DNA from: Earliella scabrosa
Taxonomy: Eukaryota; Basidiomycota; Agaricomycetes; Polyporales; Polyporaceae
Reading direction: 5' to 3'
Assembly (NCBI GenBank): GCA_022605405.1
Contig: JABYQQ010000002.1
Coordinates: forward strand, 2,418,001-2,482,000
DNA length: 64,000 bases
Part shown: in pieces, positions 12,027 to 23,453 of the stretch
Position numbering within the stretch: position 1 is the stretch's first letter
Layout: every line of letters starts with the position of its first letter
The notes under the pieces: model-generated
What the model saw: the letters and a program-made list of their open reading frames with translations, nothing else
Databases searched by the model: none
Told to the model about the DNA's origin: nothing
Translations under genes and position numbers: made by a program

Positions 12027-12771
12027 ATGGCCGCTGTAAGACGCCCCGCTGCTGCGCCGAACAAGCCATCCACAGTCGGACACAGGCAAGAAGGCAAGAG
12101 GCAAGCCGCAGACTTCTGCGCCTGCCGAGCCCGTCGCGTCCTCCGCCAAGCCCAAGTCGAACCCGAAGTTCTCTGCAACCGAACGGCGAGTTGCGCTCGT
12201 TTGGTTCCTGTATAGTGGATCACTTACCCAGCTACAGACCTACCATCCGTGACTGCTCACTGTCATCTCTCACATCGATCACCTCTCATGACACAGATAA
12301 CTCCAATGAACCGCCTGCCAGTGCGCGTTGCTCGTCCAAATCTACTACGACTCCATTTAACGCTTCTATGCTATGATTTGTTCCGCCACCAATCTTCGGC
12401 GTGACTTCATTGCACCACGTATCACAATGACACACACATTTATCATACCAACATTCTAGACGTGCCAAGGCGAAGTGAGAGAATAGGCGGAAGGCGATAC
12501 GTGACAAGCGCGCAAAGAAGGGTTTACCCGTGACTGAGGAAGAGAAGGCGTTTCTGGCTGAGGGTGGAAGGAGCTACCAATCCTACAATTCTACGCTGAT
12601 CAACACCGGGAAAATGGTGCGTCGATTGACATCGACTTGCTATGGGCTCCTTACATTAATCACACTATGTGTTCAGGCAGTGCTCTAGCAGTCCTTCGAC
12701 TTCCTAAGCTTCGCCAACCGTGTCTTCGCAATGCGACATCCGAACCTGTTCCCAGTCTCAGGCTGGCGGTG
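12027..12771 (+). pseudogene. Possible decayed or intron-split gene, unknown family
   Basis: Three coding-like pieces lie in order. The first, at about 12040-12235, is a Lys/Pro/Ser-rich stretch ending 'ATERRVALVWFLYSG'. The second, at about 12478-12615, is basic and reads 'RRKAIRDKRAKKG', then 'VTEEEKAFLAEGG'. The third, at about 12690-12771, ends 'FANRVFAMRHPNLF' before a TGA. The first-to-second junction crosses in-frame stops and I found no splice pair that closes it cleanly. It may be a real small gene with introns that I mis-set, or a relic. No domain is recognised. Confidence 0.25.
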
Positions 12772-13391
12772 AGGACCCGAGAACACCGGCAGGAAGACTA
12801 TCCGCCGAACCTTAGGACGCTCGAACAAGCTTTACCCGGCATGGCCGACAGCATGAAGGTACGCAACCGTGCCTGTGGTCAGTGTCGGTCGTTCGCCCTC
12901 GTGAGACCTCGTCAGTGGCTTCTTGAAAGAACCGATGTCTCTTGTCGTAAGTGTCAGATGGTATAAGATGCCGTCACAGGGTTGAATGGATAACAGCGTT
13001 GTGGTTCCAGCGCATCTCAAGATGGACTGCGCCATGCTGAGTGCGCGGTCGGACTCCGAGGCGACCCCGCCTTCGTGGGTGGGTCCCGTTGATAGCGCGG
13101 CTGCCTTCTTTAGTCGGCGATGCTTTTGGTGCAACGTGCGATGGCGCATTCGTATTTCCAGCTACAGCAAATTGCCTCGACCCTTGGAGGAGGTGTGGTG
13201 GCTTCAATGCGAATTTAGCGTTGAAGGAGGCTTGTGCCGCTGTGAGTCACCAGAGCTATTTTGCGAGCTTTCCTGCTGCTGAGCAAGACGCCGGGCCTCT
13301 GAAGAATGGATGGCGTGTCAAGGCTCCTGCTCGACCACCGGACCCAGGCACTGTCGGATGAACGGTGTGGGGTCGCCCGGTATGGGAAGGT

Positions 13392-13397
13392 TATAAG
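13392..13397 (+). promoter_or_regulatory. TATA box of the DUF6534 gene
   Basis: TATAAG, followed by a second TATATA-like run, lies about 55 bp before the ATG at 13450. Confidence 0.5.
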
Positions 13398-13449
13398 TAT
13401 ATAGCAGGACCTTGTTCGGGTGACCGTTCCTACGTTCCCGCAACGCGCG

Positions 13450-15609
13450 ATGGCTTCCCCAAGTGACATCGAGCCGAAAGTCCACCCCTCGTCTGGAGAT
13501 ATCCCTGCCATCCAGGTCACTATTTCTTGGGGTCTAGTGGGCCTGTGCATAAGTCTGCTGTACGTATCCGTGAATGCTCCGCCTCCTGCAATGACGCTCA
13601 CACTTTGGCAGCTTCTATGGGATCGTGCTATGTCAGACCTCTCGGTATTTCCGCACGTATCCAAAGGATGCCCCCATCCTGAAAACGATGGTCCGTGCTG
13701 GTTCATTCTTTCGTAGTTGACGACTCGCTAATGGGAACGTCTAGGTTGTGATTATGATGTGAGCTGGCGGTATATTGCACCCCGATGCTGCTCTCATATC
13801 GCGTCATCAGAGTCGCGGAAACGACACTTTCTGTATTTGGCATTCATTCGATGTGAGTGGGCCCAGGGTACTAGTCATGATTGTGCCTTGCTCACAACGT
13901 CCAGCTACTTTTACCTCATCCAACACAACGGAGAACCTGAAGCGTATACGACACCTACCGTGTGAGTTTGCGAGTGATTCGTAGCATGCAACAGTGTTGA
14001 AATCACATGCGCTCCAGATCGATTGCTGTGAGGATGTCACTCATTTCGCCGTGTGTGTATAACTCACCCTCAGATGCAGCTCCTACCCGTCAATGTGGCA
14101 TGTCGCGCTCTTATTCAGGTGAGGGTTCAAGAGTATCCGCTGATGCCTCCGCCAGGTGGTCATATTCGCAGTGTCTGAATTGTGAGTGTATGCTGTTGTA
14201 GTCATCCACAGCTCTATACTCAACAGCCATCTCGCGATCGTGACTAACTAGCTTCTACATCCGTCGAGTGTACCTCAGTCAGTATGCTTGACTTACATTC
14301 CCCCACATATCTCTGCTGACACGGTCTCCCTCCTCCAGTTTTACCTCGACCGTACAAGTACATCTTCGTCGTCCTTGCTGTTAGTGTCCGGTACTATGAT
14401 TGTAGCGCCTGTAGTTACTGTCTGACCGATGACATTCCCAGGGCTCCCTAGTATTGGTTACCATAGGTATGTCGCTTCTTTGTCACATAGTCGGTGCACT
14501 TCCTGACTAGGCTTTCGCATGGAAACATAGGATTCACCAGTGGTGAGATCTCTACGGCACTCTTTACATCACTACACTCGTTGACGAACTTCACCCAGTA
14601 CTCACAACCCAAATGTTGGTCGGGCTCGCCATCAGGGTCGCTTCTATGCACCAACTGAACTTGTAACACTGCAGATTCGTTCATGGCGAATTCAAGTATT
14701 GGTTGCACTACAAGGTATGGGCGTGAGAGCACACTTCACTTCGCTGTCCACTCACACTGGAGCTAGTGGCTCGTGTCCGCAGCATATGCTCCCCCAGCTG
14801 CAGGGGACCCGACAGTTGCCGTCGTCCTTGTGGTAGCACTGCACAGGAGCCACACAGGCATAAAGCGGTATGTGCGCCGTTCCACGCCGATAACGCTGTT
14901 CGAGAACGCTTACATGTTCGCACATATTACAGCACGGATGCTCTACTGAACAAACTCAAGATCTATGCTTTCAGTACAGGTAAGGTGTAAATTCGCTCTG
15001 GTGTCGGCTCGCAGCCGGGGCTGACCAGGGACAACTATACTAGGGCTAGTTGCGAGGTCAGTCCAGGCCTTGTTAACCAGATAACTAAAATGTTCACGCT
15101 ATCATCCTGGGAAGCCTGTTGAGCGTAACATGCTTGGTGGTAGTAAGTAGACCTTGTGGACTAAGGTACAGGGTGCTGACGTGATACATACTAGGACATG
15201 CTGGATACAAACCTCATAATCATCCCGTTCAGCCTGATCGCTGCGAATGGTAAGAGACACGCTCGATGGACATCAATGACACTAAGGGATTATCTACAGT
15301 CAACGCTTTCTCGATGCTTGTGACGTGAGACCTATTCACTGTCCAGTGCGCACATCTGACCGCCATTGCTGATTATTTCATGATATCGACAGACTCCACA
15401 TTCGCAAAGAATTGAAAGACAACCTTGAACACGATGACTTTCCCTCTGAGTGGCTCCATCTCAGTGCCTTGCAACGCACCCAACCAACGCAAGGACGTGC
15501 TAGAGCACTCATACCAAGTGGTCTTCCCGATACAAATATACCCATGGCGATGGGCAGCATGGAGGTGATGTTGCCCAGTCAAATAACGGATACCGGCGGC
15601 ATCGTATAG
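13450..15609 (+). CDS. DUF6534 membrane protein
   Basis: This many-exon gene spells out the DUF6534 family in order. It runs 'ISWGLVGLCISLL', spliced to 'LYGIVLCQTSRYFRTYPKD', then 'YFYLIQHNGEP', 'FYIRRVYL', 'YKYIFVVLAV', 'VAVVLVVALHRSHTGIKR' and 'TDALLNKLKIYAFSTG'. The terminal exon from about 15393 ('RLHIRKELKDNL') ends with TAG at 15607-15609. The 'QT.RYF..YPKD' and 'TD.L.NKL..Y...TG' stretches are hallmarks of this basidiomycete family of about seven helices. Its function is unknown and it is usually described as receptor-like. Introns are very short and numerous, about 14, so exact boundaries in 14000-15100 are uncertain. It converges on the penta-EF-hand gene, with about 350 bp between the two stop codons. 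Confidence 0.65.
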
Positions 15610-15955
15610 TTATACGGACGCGGCATCTCCTCCGAGTCGCATGCAAGTTTTGTACCATAGCGTTATTGTACATGGTACCTTCGGAAGGCTTGGTCGAGGA
15701 GGTTGGTACCGCGTGTGAAAGGTCAGCGCTTGAGCGACGGGACAGGATGACCCGACATCTCATATATAAGCCCACAATTGGACCGCTCCTGTACGAATGT
15801 GGCCGAGTCACAATTATTCCGAGTCCAAATCGCATTCGATATCCAAAGAATACACGACCATCGTACAATGCTCATCCTCTGAATCACTTGAGACCCCGCC
15901 CAGTCTATCATTCTCTTCTCGAGGGAGGTGGCGGTCGTTAACACATTGATACGCT
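15610..15955. other. Convergent 3' intergenic region
   Basis: This lies between the 3' ends of the DUF6534 gene (+) and the penta-EF-hand gene (-). Apart from AT-rich stretches suited to two polyadenylation regions, I see nothing in it. Confidence 0.4.
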
Positions 15956-17159
15956 TCACGGGAGGCTGAGGACGGTGTGCATGAACTGCTCGTAGTTGAT
16001 CTGCACCCATCCATCGCGATCTGTGTCGAGCTTCTGGAACGTCTCCGTGATCTGCTTGATGACGACGCATGCGCGGACAAAGCGGTCGAACGTGATACCC
16101 GGCGGGGGTCCGTGACCTGCGCGCGGGCCGGAGCCTGCAAAGTCTACCCCAGTAGGGGAGATGCAGTCAATGCGTGCTCATGCTCGGGAGGGACATAGGG
16201 AGGATTTGGAAAGAGGGAAAAATGCGGGGACAAAGGGAGGACTAAACGATGGGGAAGAAAGGCGCGGCACACGGATAGGGAGAGAGATACTCACCGTACT
16301 TCGACTCGACAAGACGCAGGAGCTGCGGCGAGAGGTTGTAGCCAAACTGGCGGAGAGCATCTTGGAGCTCGTTCCCGTCGATCGATCCCGAGTTGTCACG
16401 ATCAAAGTGGCGGTAGACGTTCTGCCAGTCCTTGATATACTTCCAGAGCCCGGCAAACTCGTTGAAGCCGATCGTCCCGCTTCGGTCGGTGTCCTACACG
16501 GAAGACATGAGCGGCGAGCGAGCGGTGTTAGCAGGGATGTCGGCGCAAGCGCACGCGGATACGAAGGAGCGAGACGCACGAAGATGGACATGAGCATCTT
16601 GACAGTATCGAGGTCAAACGCTGTTGAGATCGCCACAGCACATGAGCACCAGAGGACGCATATCAAATCAGGGCAGAACTCACGACTCCAATCGCCGTTG
16701 ATCAAGGCTTTCTCTGGAGGCGGTATGTGAAGATGACGAGAGGCTCAAGAGACAATCCGCCACTCACGAAGTTCAGTGACAGAGATGTGCCCTGACCGGT
16801 CTACGTCGACTGCAGAGAACCATTGCCACAATCTGTGTGCATAGGGTCCGTGTCGGTGGAATAACTACGGTACCAACATTTGAGGAGGTACTCACTGAGG
16901 ATCCGCGCCTGGAGGAGGGCCAGGGGGCGCAGGAGCAAAACCTCCAGGCCCAGGGCCTCCACCACCGTATCCGGGAGGTCCACCATATCCGCCGCCGCTG
17001 CCGCCATATCCGCCGCCGCTGCCATATCCGCCGCCGCCGCCGCCGTATCCCTGCCATCATCGGTCGTTCATAAGCATAAGTTCCTTCTGGTTGATACTCG
17101 CCGTCGATCCAACTCTAGAGCTGTGGCGATGGAGGCACGAGACTCACTCCGTAGGACAT
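15956..17159 (-). CDS. Penta-EF-hand calcium-binding protein (ALG-2/peflin/Pef1 type)
   Basis: Seven exons (17159-17148, 17050-16896, 16832-16768, 16713-16684, 16620-16580, 16493-16295, 16143-15956) close to 229 residues. The first exon codes only MSYG. An N-terminal Gly/Tyr/Pro-rich tail of about 50 residues ('YGGGGGYGSGGGYGG') precedes the EF-hands. Loops are visible as 'DVDRSGHISVTEL', 'DTDRSGTIGFNEF', 'DRDNSGSIDGNEL' and 'DTDRDGWVQINYEQF'; the second hand, around 'KALINGDWS', is the weak one. A Gly-rich tail plus five hands is the PEF layout seen in ALG-2, peflin, sorcin and yeast Pef1. These proteins dimerise and bind Pro-rich partners in membrane traffic in a Ca2+-dependent way. That role is known for the family and inferred here. 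All acidic loop positions expected for EF1, EF3 and EF5-type loops are present. Confidence 0.92.
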
Positions 17160-17248
17160 GTCTTCAAAGTTCGCGTTGAGTAGTAGAGTAGAGGAGCTGA
17201 GGGTGCAAGTTCAAGAAAGAATTGCTTTGGATCGTAGGCGCAAGCTAG

Positions 17249-17255
17249 CTTTATA
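17249..17255 (-). promoter_or_regulatory. TATA box of the penta-EF-hand gene
   Basis: TATAAAG on the minus strand, about 90 bp before the ATG at 17159. Confidence 0.5.
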
Positions 17256-18321
17256 CCTGATTTGAGTCGGAGAGTGTAATCAGCCACGAAGCTGTGGTGG
17301 TAGAAGGCAAGAGGGGCAGTCCATTCTCCGCCAAGCGTACATCGGCGGTGCCACAGCGCGCACAGCTTGGGGACGATGTCATCGTCGGCCCGGCCCGGCC
17401 GTCTGAGACGCTCGCGTGGCACGCCCTGCCTCCGCCCACCATGAACGTTGTTCCACCATATTTGCGTGCGCCCTCCTAGTCTTCTCATGAACATAGCCTC
17501 GTTGCCGTCCAGGCTCGGACGCTGCGGCAGAATGGGCTTGACTGAAGCTGGAACCTGGGCTGCGCGCAGCCAGACACACTGGGACAGACGTGACGTGTGC
17601 AGTTGTAATCCGAGTCCAGTCGCGAGTGAGTTCAACTCAGCTATACGAGCCGATATCGCTGCGAGAACAATATTAATGTATCCTCCAAGTGAAATGGAGA
17701 TATTAGGACTACTGATAATGCGTTGGAAAAGCAGCGACAGGGAAGCCCCCGCCACTTCTCCACTACTTCTTCGATCCTGAAGCTGCCCTTGCGTTGTCCT
17801 ATCGCAGATATCTGTTCCACCCCGGTGTTCACCACCACAATACACCGTCAGAACGAGCACAGCCTGGACTATGGCTCGTTGCGGGAGTTGTTATACCCCG
17901 GGTCTCGCACCATTCTAACTTCTAAGGGACTGCCTCCGGTTCGGCCGAGACGAAGTGTCTGCGCGGCGGTAGCAATAGGTCAATCCAAATGCCTGGATCA
18001 CGGCATCCCTCTCGCGCCTTCACCGGAGATGATGTAGCAAGCAACTGAAAAGACACCAGTGTTGGACTGTCTGTGGTGAACACGTCCTCGGGCGCAACAG
18101 TCTGTCCCGTCTTGGGCGAGCATCTGCTGTTTGGGGGCTCTTCGCATAAGAGATCCCATAAGTCGTCATGCGCGGGCCTCCAGACTCTCATCATTGACAG
18201 GTCGATGCAGGTTCGGTCATTCGAACGCCGTACGATCGCCGGTGACGCGCTTCCTTCATAACATTGGGCGTCGTGCGTCTCGATGTCTCCTCTTTGCAAA
18301 TTTGCAGTCTGGCGGGCCAGC

Positions 18322-18329
18322 TATATATT
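18322..18329 (+). promoter_or_regulatory. TATA box of DUF6533 copy 4
   Basis: TATATATT lies about 75 bp before the ATG at 18404. Confidence 0.5.
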
Positions 18330-18403
18330 GACATTGACGAGAGCGTCGCTCTCCTCATCCCATCTCTAGCATGTGCCACAGGTTCAAGCCCACGTCTCCG
18401 CGA

Positions 18404-20195
18404 TGACCACCCCCGAGGAACAGATTGAGCAGTACGAAGTGTTCTTCGCCGCCACATTGTACGTCCACCAATCAACGAATAGTCCATGGAAGTTTGTGCT
18501 AATCCCTGTTATTCTTAGAAGGATCACCCTTTGTACCACGTCAGCCACGGCGGGTAAGTGCCCGGATGTACACGCTGCATCGTCTGCACTCACTCGCATG
18601 GCTCACCAGCCCTGGTAATCTACGATTCCATCTTAAGCTTCCCAGAGGAGGTCGAACGCATCTGGAGGCAAAAATACACGGGCGCGACCTTCATCTACTT
18701 GACTTTGCGCTACTCCACCCTGATGCTATGTGTGCTGGAGTCGTTGGCTCTCACATTGCAATCTCGACTACTATCAGAGCCAGTAGCGAGTGGTGCGGTG
18801 AGTACGTTCGGAGGCGTGAGGATATATCGTCATACCCATACGGACTGACGTTTGCTACCCAGGATTGCGCGATATTCCTAGGTGTCGTCTGGGCAGTGAA
18901 TGCCTTCGACATACTACTACGAACTGCCATCGCGGGTAGGTTATCCAGATCTTATTCTCATCGTCCCGGAGAGTGAACTCCTCGGAACCGCAGTTGTTGT
19001 GCTCCTCCGTGCATACGGAATCTCAGCGAAGGATTGGAGAGCCCTCGTTCTTGTTGGATCCATAGCACTCGTCTCGCCAGCCACACGAATAGTGAGTTCC
19101 CGATCGTCACTCGCTCTCACCCGTATTTACGCCGGACAGGCTAATGTGTCGACCTTGGTGTCCGCTCCGTATGGAGCCTGTGCGCTCACTCGCAGGAGCA
19201 CTGGAGTGCAGATCGACCAGTCTGTGGTTGGCATTGTCAGGTCAGCTGCTCCTCCTTTGTGACCAAGTATCCGAGCGCTCATTTCCCCGTATGTCCTGTG
19301 CAGTTGTGAGCGCAATATACTCTTAGACCATGGCTCTTTCCTCACTGTCCCGCAGACGCGGCGGAGGCTGGAGCAAGTGTCCTGCTAGTCCTACTGACAT
19401 GGGTCAAGACGTTCTCGATCAGAACATATGTGAGGGGAACAGACATGCAGACTCCGCTCGCGACCATGCTGCTGAAGGATGGTAGGTGCGTTCCGGTTCT
19501 GTAAAATGTCACCATGACTGATAACCTGCCTCGACGTAGGTACGATGTTCTTCCTGTAAGCTGGAGAGCACCCAAACGTGTTTGACGATACGTACGTTCT
19601 AACACGCGAGGAATCAGCATTATCATAGCGAACCTCATAGTCAGCGTTGTTGGAACAAGTCTGGTCTATGTATGGTTATCATTATCGGAACTGGTGACAA
19701 ACACTGACGACATGCGCTAGTATGGGCCAGATAGACCAACGTGGTATAGTCACGAGTATGGACAGACCATCTCTTGGTGCATATCCTGGATCCTCACATC
19801 CGCGTACGTCGCCACCACCTCATGGCATATCCTTCCCTTCCATACTGAACTCGATGTCCAACAGCCTCAACCCCATCCTCTTCACGCGCTTCGTGCTCAA
19901 CCTCCGCGGCCACTACTTCAGCGACCCTCCTCCGAGCAGCTGGCACGACTCCCAGGTCTCGAGCTTGCGCATCTTCCGGAACGTCTCCAGGATCAACTCG
20001 TCAACCATCGTCGGCAATCTCGGGGCGGCCATCCGGACTCCGCCCGCTCTTTGGGGCTGGAAGAGGGCGGAGAGTAGTGAGGTGGCCGAGGATGCGGAGT
20101 GGAATGATGGGGAGCGGGCGGAAGAAGACCAGGACGGAGCGGTCGCGCGAGCCATGGATGACCCTTTCAGGCAGGGTATGATAGAGAACGACTGA
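18404..20195 (+). CDS. DUF6533 membrane protein, copy 4
   Basis: Exon 1 reads 'MTTPEEQIEQYEVFF' from ATG 18404. The core is 'ALVIYDSILSFPEEVER', then 'IWRQKYTGATFIY'. Later exons give 'FLGVVWAVNAFDILL', 'RAYGISAKDWRALVL', the helix 'ASVLLVLLTWVKTF' and 'LATMLLKDG'. The long last exon reads 'FVLNLRGHYFSDPPP', then an acidic Glu/Asp-rich tail ending at TGA 20193-20195. A 2-nt microexon (19304-19305) sits at the same position as in copies 1-3. This copy is well diverged from the tandem pair, so it is an older duplicate. It is followed tail-to-tail by the minus-strand F-box gene, with only about 50 bp between stops. Function unknown. Confidence 0.72.
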
Positions 20196-20244
20196 GCAGA
20201 TATAAACCATGTAGAGGGTATGACGGACATGGTGACAGGGCAGC

Positions 20245-22078
20245 TCATTCACCCTCATCCCATTGAATGTCTAAGCCGGGCCTACGGAGGAGCTGCAAGA
20301 CGTCGATTTCTGTCATCGCCGGAGGCGGCTCGCAGTCCCTCAGCGTGAGAGTGTGCAGGTTGAGCTGGCTCAACGCGTGTGACAGCACACGAACGGTCTC
20401 GTCTACGAGAGTACATCGCGACAACGTCACCGTCTGGAGGTCTGGCGCGAGCGGCTTGGTTGTGTGGGCATGCGACTTCGCGAGGCGCGCCAAGAGTTCG
20501 ATCGCATCCGGCGAGTCTAGCTCGAGCTCCCGGACGCGTGGCGCAGCGCGAAGAACCGCGATGGAATGGCGGAAAGGGAAGTGAGCGAGGTGAAGATGGA
20601 GGACGCTGGTCAGCCCGCAGCCATCGTTCAGGATGGAGGAGAGCAGTTGTTCATAGGCGGACGTCATAGTGTTGCACGTTCTGTCGGCACTGTGGAACGA
20701 GATTCTGGCTTCTGCGAGAGGAGTGTGTGGTTGGCGGACGCGCGTGCTAGAGATGTATTTGCCGAAAGACATGCGCAGGGTCTCGGCCTGTACAAGCGTT
20801 GGCAAAGAGTGTGCGGGGTTGAAGTGCTGGAAGGGGAGTAGGGGAACTTGCAGCAGCTCCTGGTTCCATTCGCATCCCGCCCAGGTCTTCATGCTTGTCA
20901 ATTTGATGTTTGCTGCGATGAGCTGGTCTGCCGACGTTGTGATACTCGCCAGCAGCGATCGGATCCTTTCTATGTGCATATCGAGGGAGAGGCGGTGCAA
21001 GCTGTACATCGGGATTTGAACCGGCGGCGCGACGACCTCGTAGACGGACATGGGAACGTGTTTGAGTGCTAGGTCCTCCAAGTTTGGACACGCGAGTAGC
21101 AGGTCAACCAGCTCGCCGTCGCCGTCGACATATTCCTTCCGCACCACGGGAGGACTGTCGTACTCGATGGAGAGTCTCCGGAGGGCACGAAAGCGGCCAG
21201 GGTAGTACGGGAGGCGACAGTTGACGAGGTTGATGGAGTACATCGACAGATCCCTGGTACCGCTGTCGCCGTTCGCAGGGAGCACGAAGTCTTCCCAAGC
21301 ATGGGCGCATCCCCCATCGACCGTTAGCACCTCGAGGTTGCCACAGGTCTCGACCAATCGCGCGGTCTTCTTGCGTGTCTTGTGGTCGATTGCGGCATTA
21401 TGAGACGATAGATGTCGGATACGATGCTTGTAACTGAGTAGACCTTCCATCGTAGGATCGGAGAGCGTGAGGTTGTCGACGGTAAGATACAACAGGCAGC
21501 GATCTGTATTGAGAATGTGTTCGGTGCGCCAATCGAGATCTTTTGGGACAGTGAACGTCCCCCAGTAGCGCAGTGAGGACTTGCATATGTCTCGCCACCG
21601 AGAGCAGGTCCCAGCGATGCACGACTTGTAACGAGGGTTGTCCGTCGTGGCGAAGATGAAGATCGGAAGGAGGACCTCGGCTGGTAGGCGGTTGACATCG
21701 ACGAATGTGTTCTGATAGCGAAGTAGCGCATGATAACTGTCCCGCATCTCGGATTTGATCGAATCGAGGCGTCCTGTGAGCCGGTCATAGACCTCACTCA
21801 GTTGTTCCAGTATGTCCTCCAGGAAAACCCGTTCTTTTCTGGTGCTATATTTTCTATCAGTTTCAATAACACTGTAGCATCAATGATTCTCACTCTAGCA
21901 GTGACATAGCAAAACCTGGAGCAGTCATGCGCGTGGTCTTGGTCCACAATCCTACCGCGTTGTTGAGCGTATCCACAGCAGGTGTGATGCCTGCCAGTGC
22001 TGAACGTATCGTGGTTTCCATATAATCCTTGACCTCCACAAGGTGTGCAAGACTATGAGTCGAAGATCCATAAGACAT
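20245..22078 (-). CDS. F-box/leucine-rich-repeat protein
   Basis: Two exons (22078-21894 and 21844-20245) join in frame to 594 residues. The first exon plus the start of the second gives a helical N-terminus, 'MSYGSSTHSLAHLVEV', through 'RVFLEDILEQLSEVYDRL'. The F-box core follows at about residue 110: 'VNRLPAEVLLPIFIFATT', then 'CSRWRDICKSSLRYWGTF', the usual W/R-W-D context of fungal F-boxes. Irregular leucine-rich repeats fill the rest, among them 'LRALRRLSIEY' and 'LEDLALKHVP', to the 'LDIQWDEGE' end. The expected role is substrate recognition in an SCF ubiquitin ligase; the substrate is unknown. It is the paralog of the partial gene at 2-1204 and in opposite orientation. Confidence 0.85.
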
Positions 22079-22338
22079 TCAGATCGGGAGAGCTTCAAGT
22101 TTGGAGTCCGAATGGCAGAGATGACGGTGGTGAGATCTGGAAGAGGGAGCGTGGGAAATTCTACCAACACAGATCTCGACGCGCGCGCGCGATGATTGCT
22201 CTCGCGTCGAGGTCATATATGGACAGGGCAAGCAACGGCATTGACAATCATCATTTCGTCTGACATCGAGAATAGGACAAGATAGCGATAATGTAATAAC
22301 ATTATGTTCCGTAGCTTAACCACTGATTCCGAACAGCT

Positions 22339-23453
22339 CTAACTTCGCAAACACTCAATGCCATGTTGATGGTCAGTACGAGACTCTAGCCGTGCTATCT
22401 GGAAAGAGATCTCGCGCTGTGCCAGGAGGCCTGTGAGCTTTGGCGCATCGGGAGCTATGGGAGTAAGTGTTATTGTTGAGCGAAGGAGTGGGACAGGCAC
22501 AAGAATGAAAAGCATACCATCCCTCTCTTCGAGATCCACGCCATACAGATCTCGCATCCCGGCGCATACAAGTTGGGCCCAAACTTTGTGCGTGCGCCCT
22601 CCTGATATGCAGCCTCCATTGCCTGGTCGGAGGTGACACCCAGATTGAGGGTGCTAGTCGACGCTCCCTGTTTCCAGAACCGACGAGCATCAATGGTGAA
22701 GATCGTGAATCCATCATAGAGTGAGAACTTACAAAGGCTGATCCGCAGAGGAAGGCTTTGCGCTCCTCCTGATGCGATAGTCGTCAGTGAATAGCCGAAT
22801 AAGGTCATCTGAGAGAGCGTCACCAAGAACTCCTTCAAGCAGTCTTCCGCATACCCTGGTTCCTTCTTACACTTGACTTGCCATGCGCTGTACTTCGCCT
22901 GACATAGCTCGCGCAGAATAGCCAACGACTGCTTCTCTAGCTGGGAGATTCTATTCTTGCGCGGGGTAGACGGTGGAGGTATGGTCGAGTACGATGACTC
23001 TGGACCACTTGGCTTCTTCGTGGGGAAGAGGTCCTTGTCGCAAGTCATCTCAAACGCGATGACTGCAGACCTCGGGTTCCTCTCTTCGGGTGTGATATGG
23101 AGATGAGGCGTACCGTAGAACCCAAGGTTTGGGAAGATGCCAACGTAGAAATGCTTGATTATGCCGCACAGGTTGTTCGGATCGGTTTGTCCAATAGTCC
23201 CCCTGACGCAGATCGTCTTGGTCCCCTTCAGGTTAGTCGACAAAGTGAAGCATGGACGAAGCTTGCCGATGGCCGGGTTCGTGCAGAGGCGGTCAAGCTC
23301 TTCCTGGCACTTGAGTTTAATGGTTTCGTTCTCTTCCGTGGCCGCCGTTTCGAGAAAGATGCGCAAGATCGGGGTCGCGAGACTCTCGTGGATGTAACAG
23401 ACTTGACCCACGACAGTGCTATCGGGGTCCGGAGTGTGGGAGGTGGACTGCAT
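22339..23453 (-). CDS. Family X protein, copy 1 (unknown, GK-x-RPC motif)
   Basis: I do not recognise a named domain. Three exons (23453-22733, 22622-22518, 22454-22339) close to 313 residues. The ATG at 23453 is the first usable one; the frame is open further upstream but without ATG. Conserved points with copy 2 (30887-32221) are 'VGQVCYIHES...TPI' against 'FGDICTVFES...TPI', 'GKLRPCFTLS' against 'GKFRPCAMLS', a following 'GTIGQT'/'ATFGQT', and 'TPHLHI'/'TPHIHT'. A Lys/Cys-rich helical stretch ('KYSAWQVKCKKEP') is in the middle. The end reads 'LYGVDLEERDG', then 'ESRTDHQHGIECLRS'. There is no signal peptide or membrane helix. It is transcribed divergently from family Y copy A across 268 bp. 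The G-D-x-C...RP-x-x-L-S pattern recalls the PemK/MazF barrel; this is a weak resemblance only. Confidence 0.62.

Larger units (their letters stand above)
10682..13449. other. Intergenic with possible gene remnants
   Basis: This stretch contains the lost tail of copy 3 (to about 10760) and the end of duplication unit 2. It also holds the decayed-looking coding fragments near 12.0-12.8 kb and an open stretch at about 13041-13361 (+) with protein-like composition, which I cannot join to anything. There is no complete gene that I can support. Confidence 0.4.
17160..18403. other. Intergenic between divergent PEF and DUF6533 copy 4
   Basis: This carries both promoters. A 238-codon open frame (17860-17144, -) overlaps PEF exon 1 in another frame and has no recognisable domain, so I do not call it. 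Confidence 0.4.

Noticed and set aside
16161..16730. 189-codon plus-strand frame
   Set aside because: It is antisense to penta-EF-hand exons whose splice sites and EF-hand loops are unambiguous.
17144..17860. 238-codon minus-strand frame upstream of the penta-EF-hand gene
   Set aside because: It overlaps PEF exon 1 in a different frame. There is no domain and no paralog, and it lies in a promoter region.
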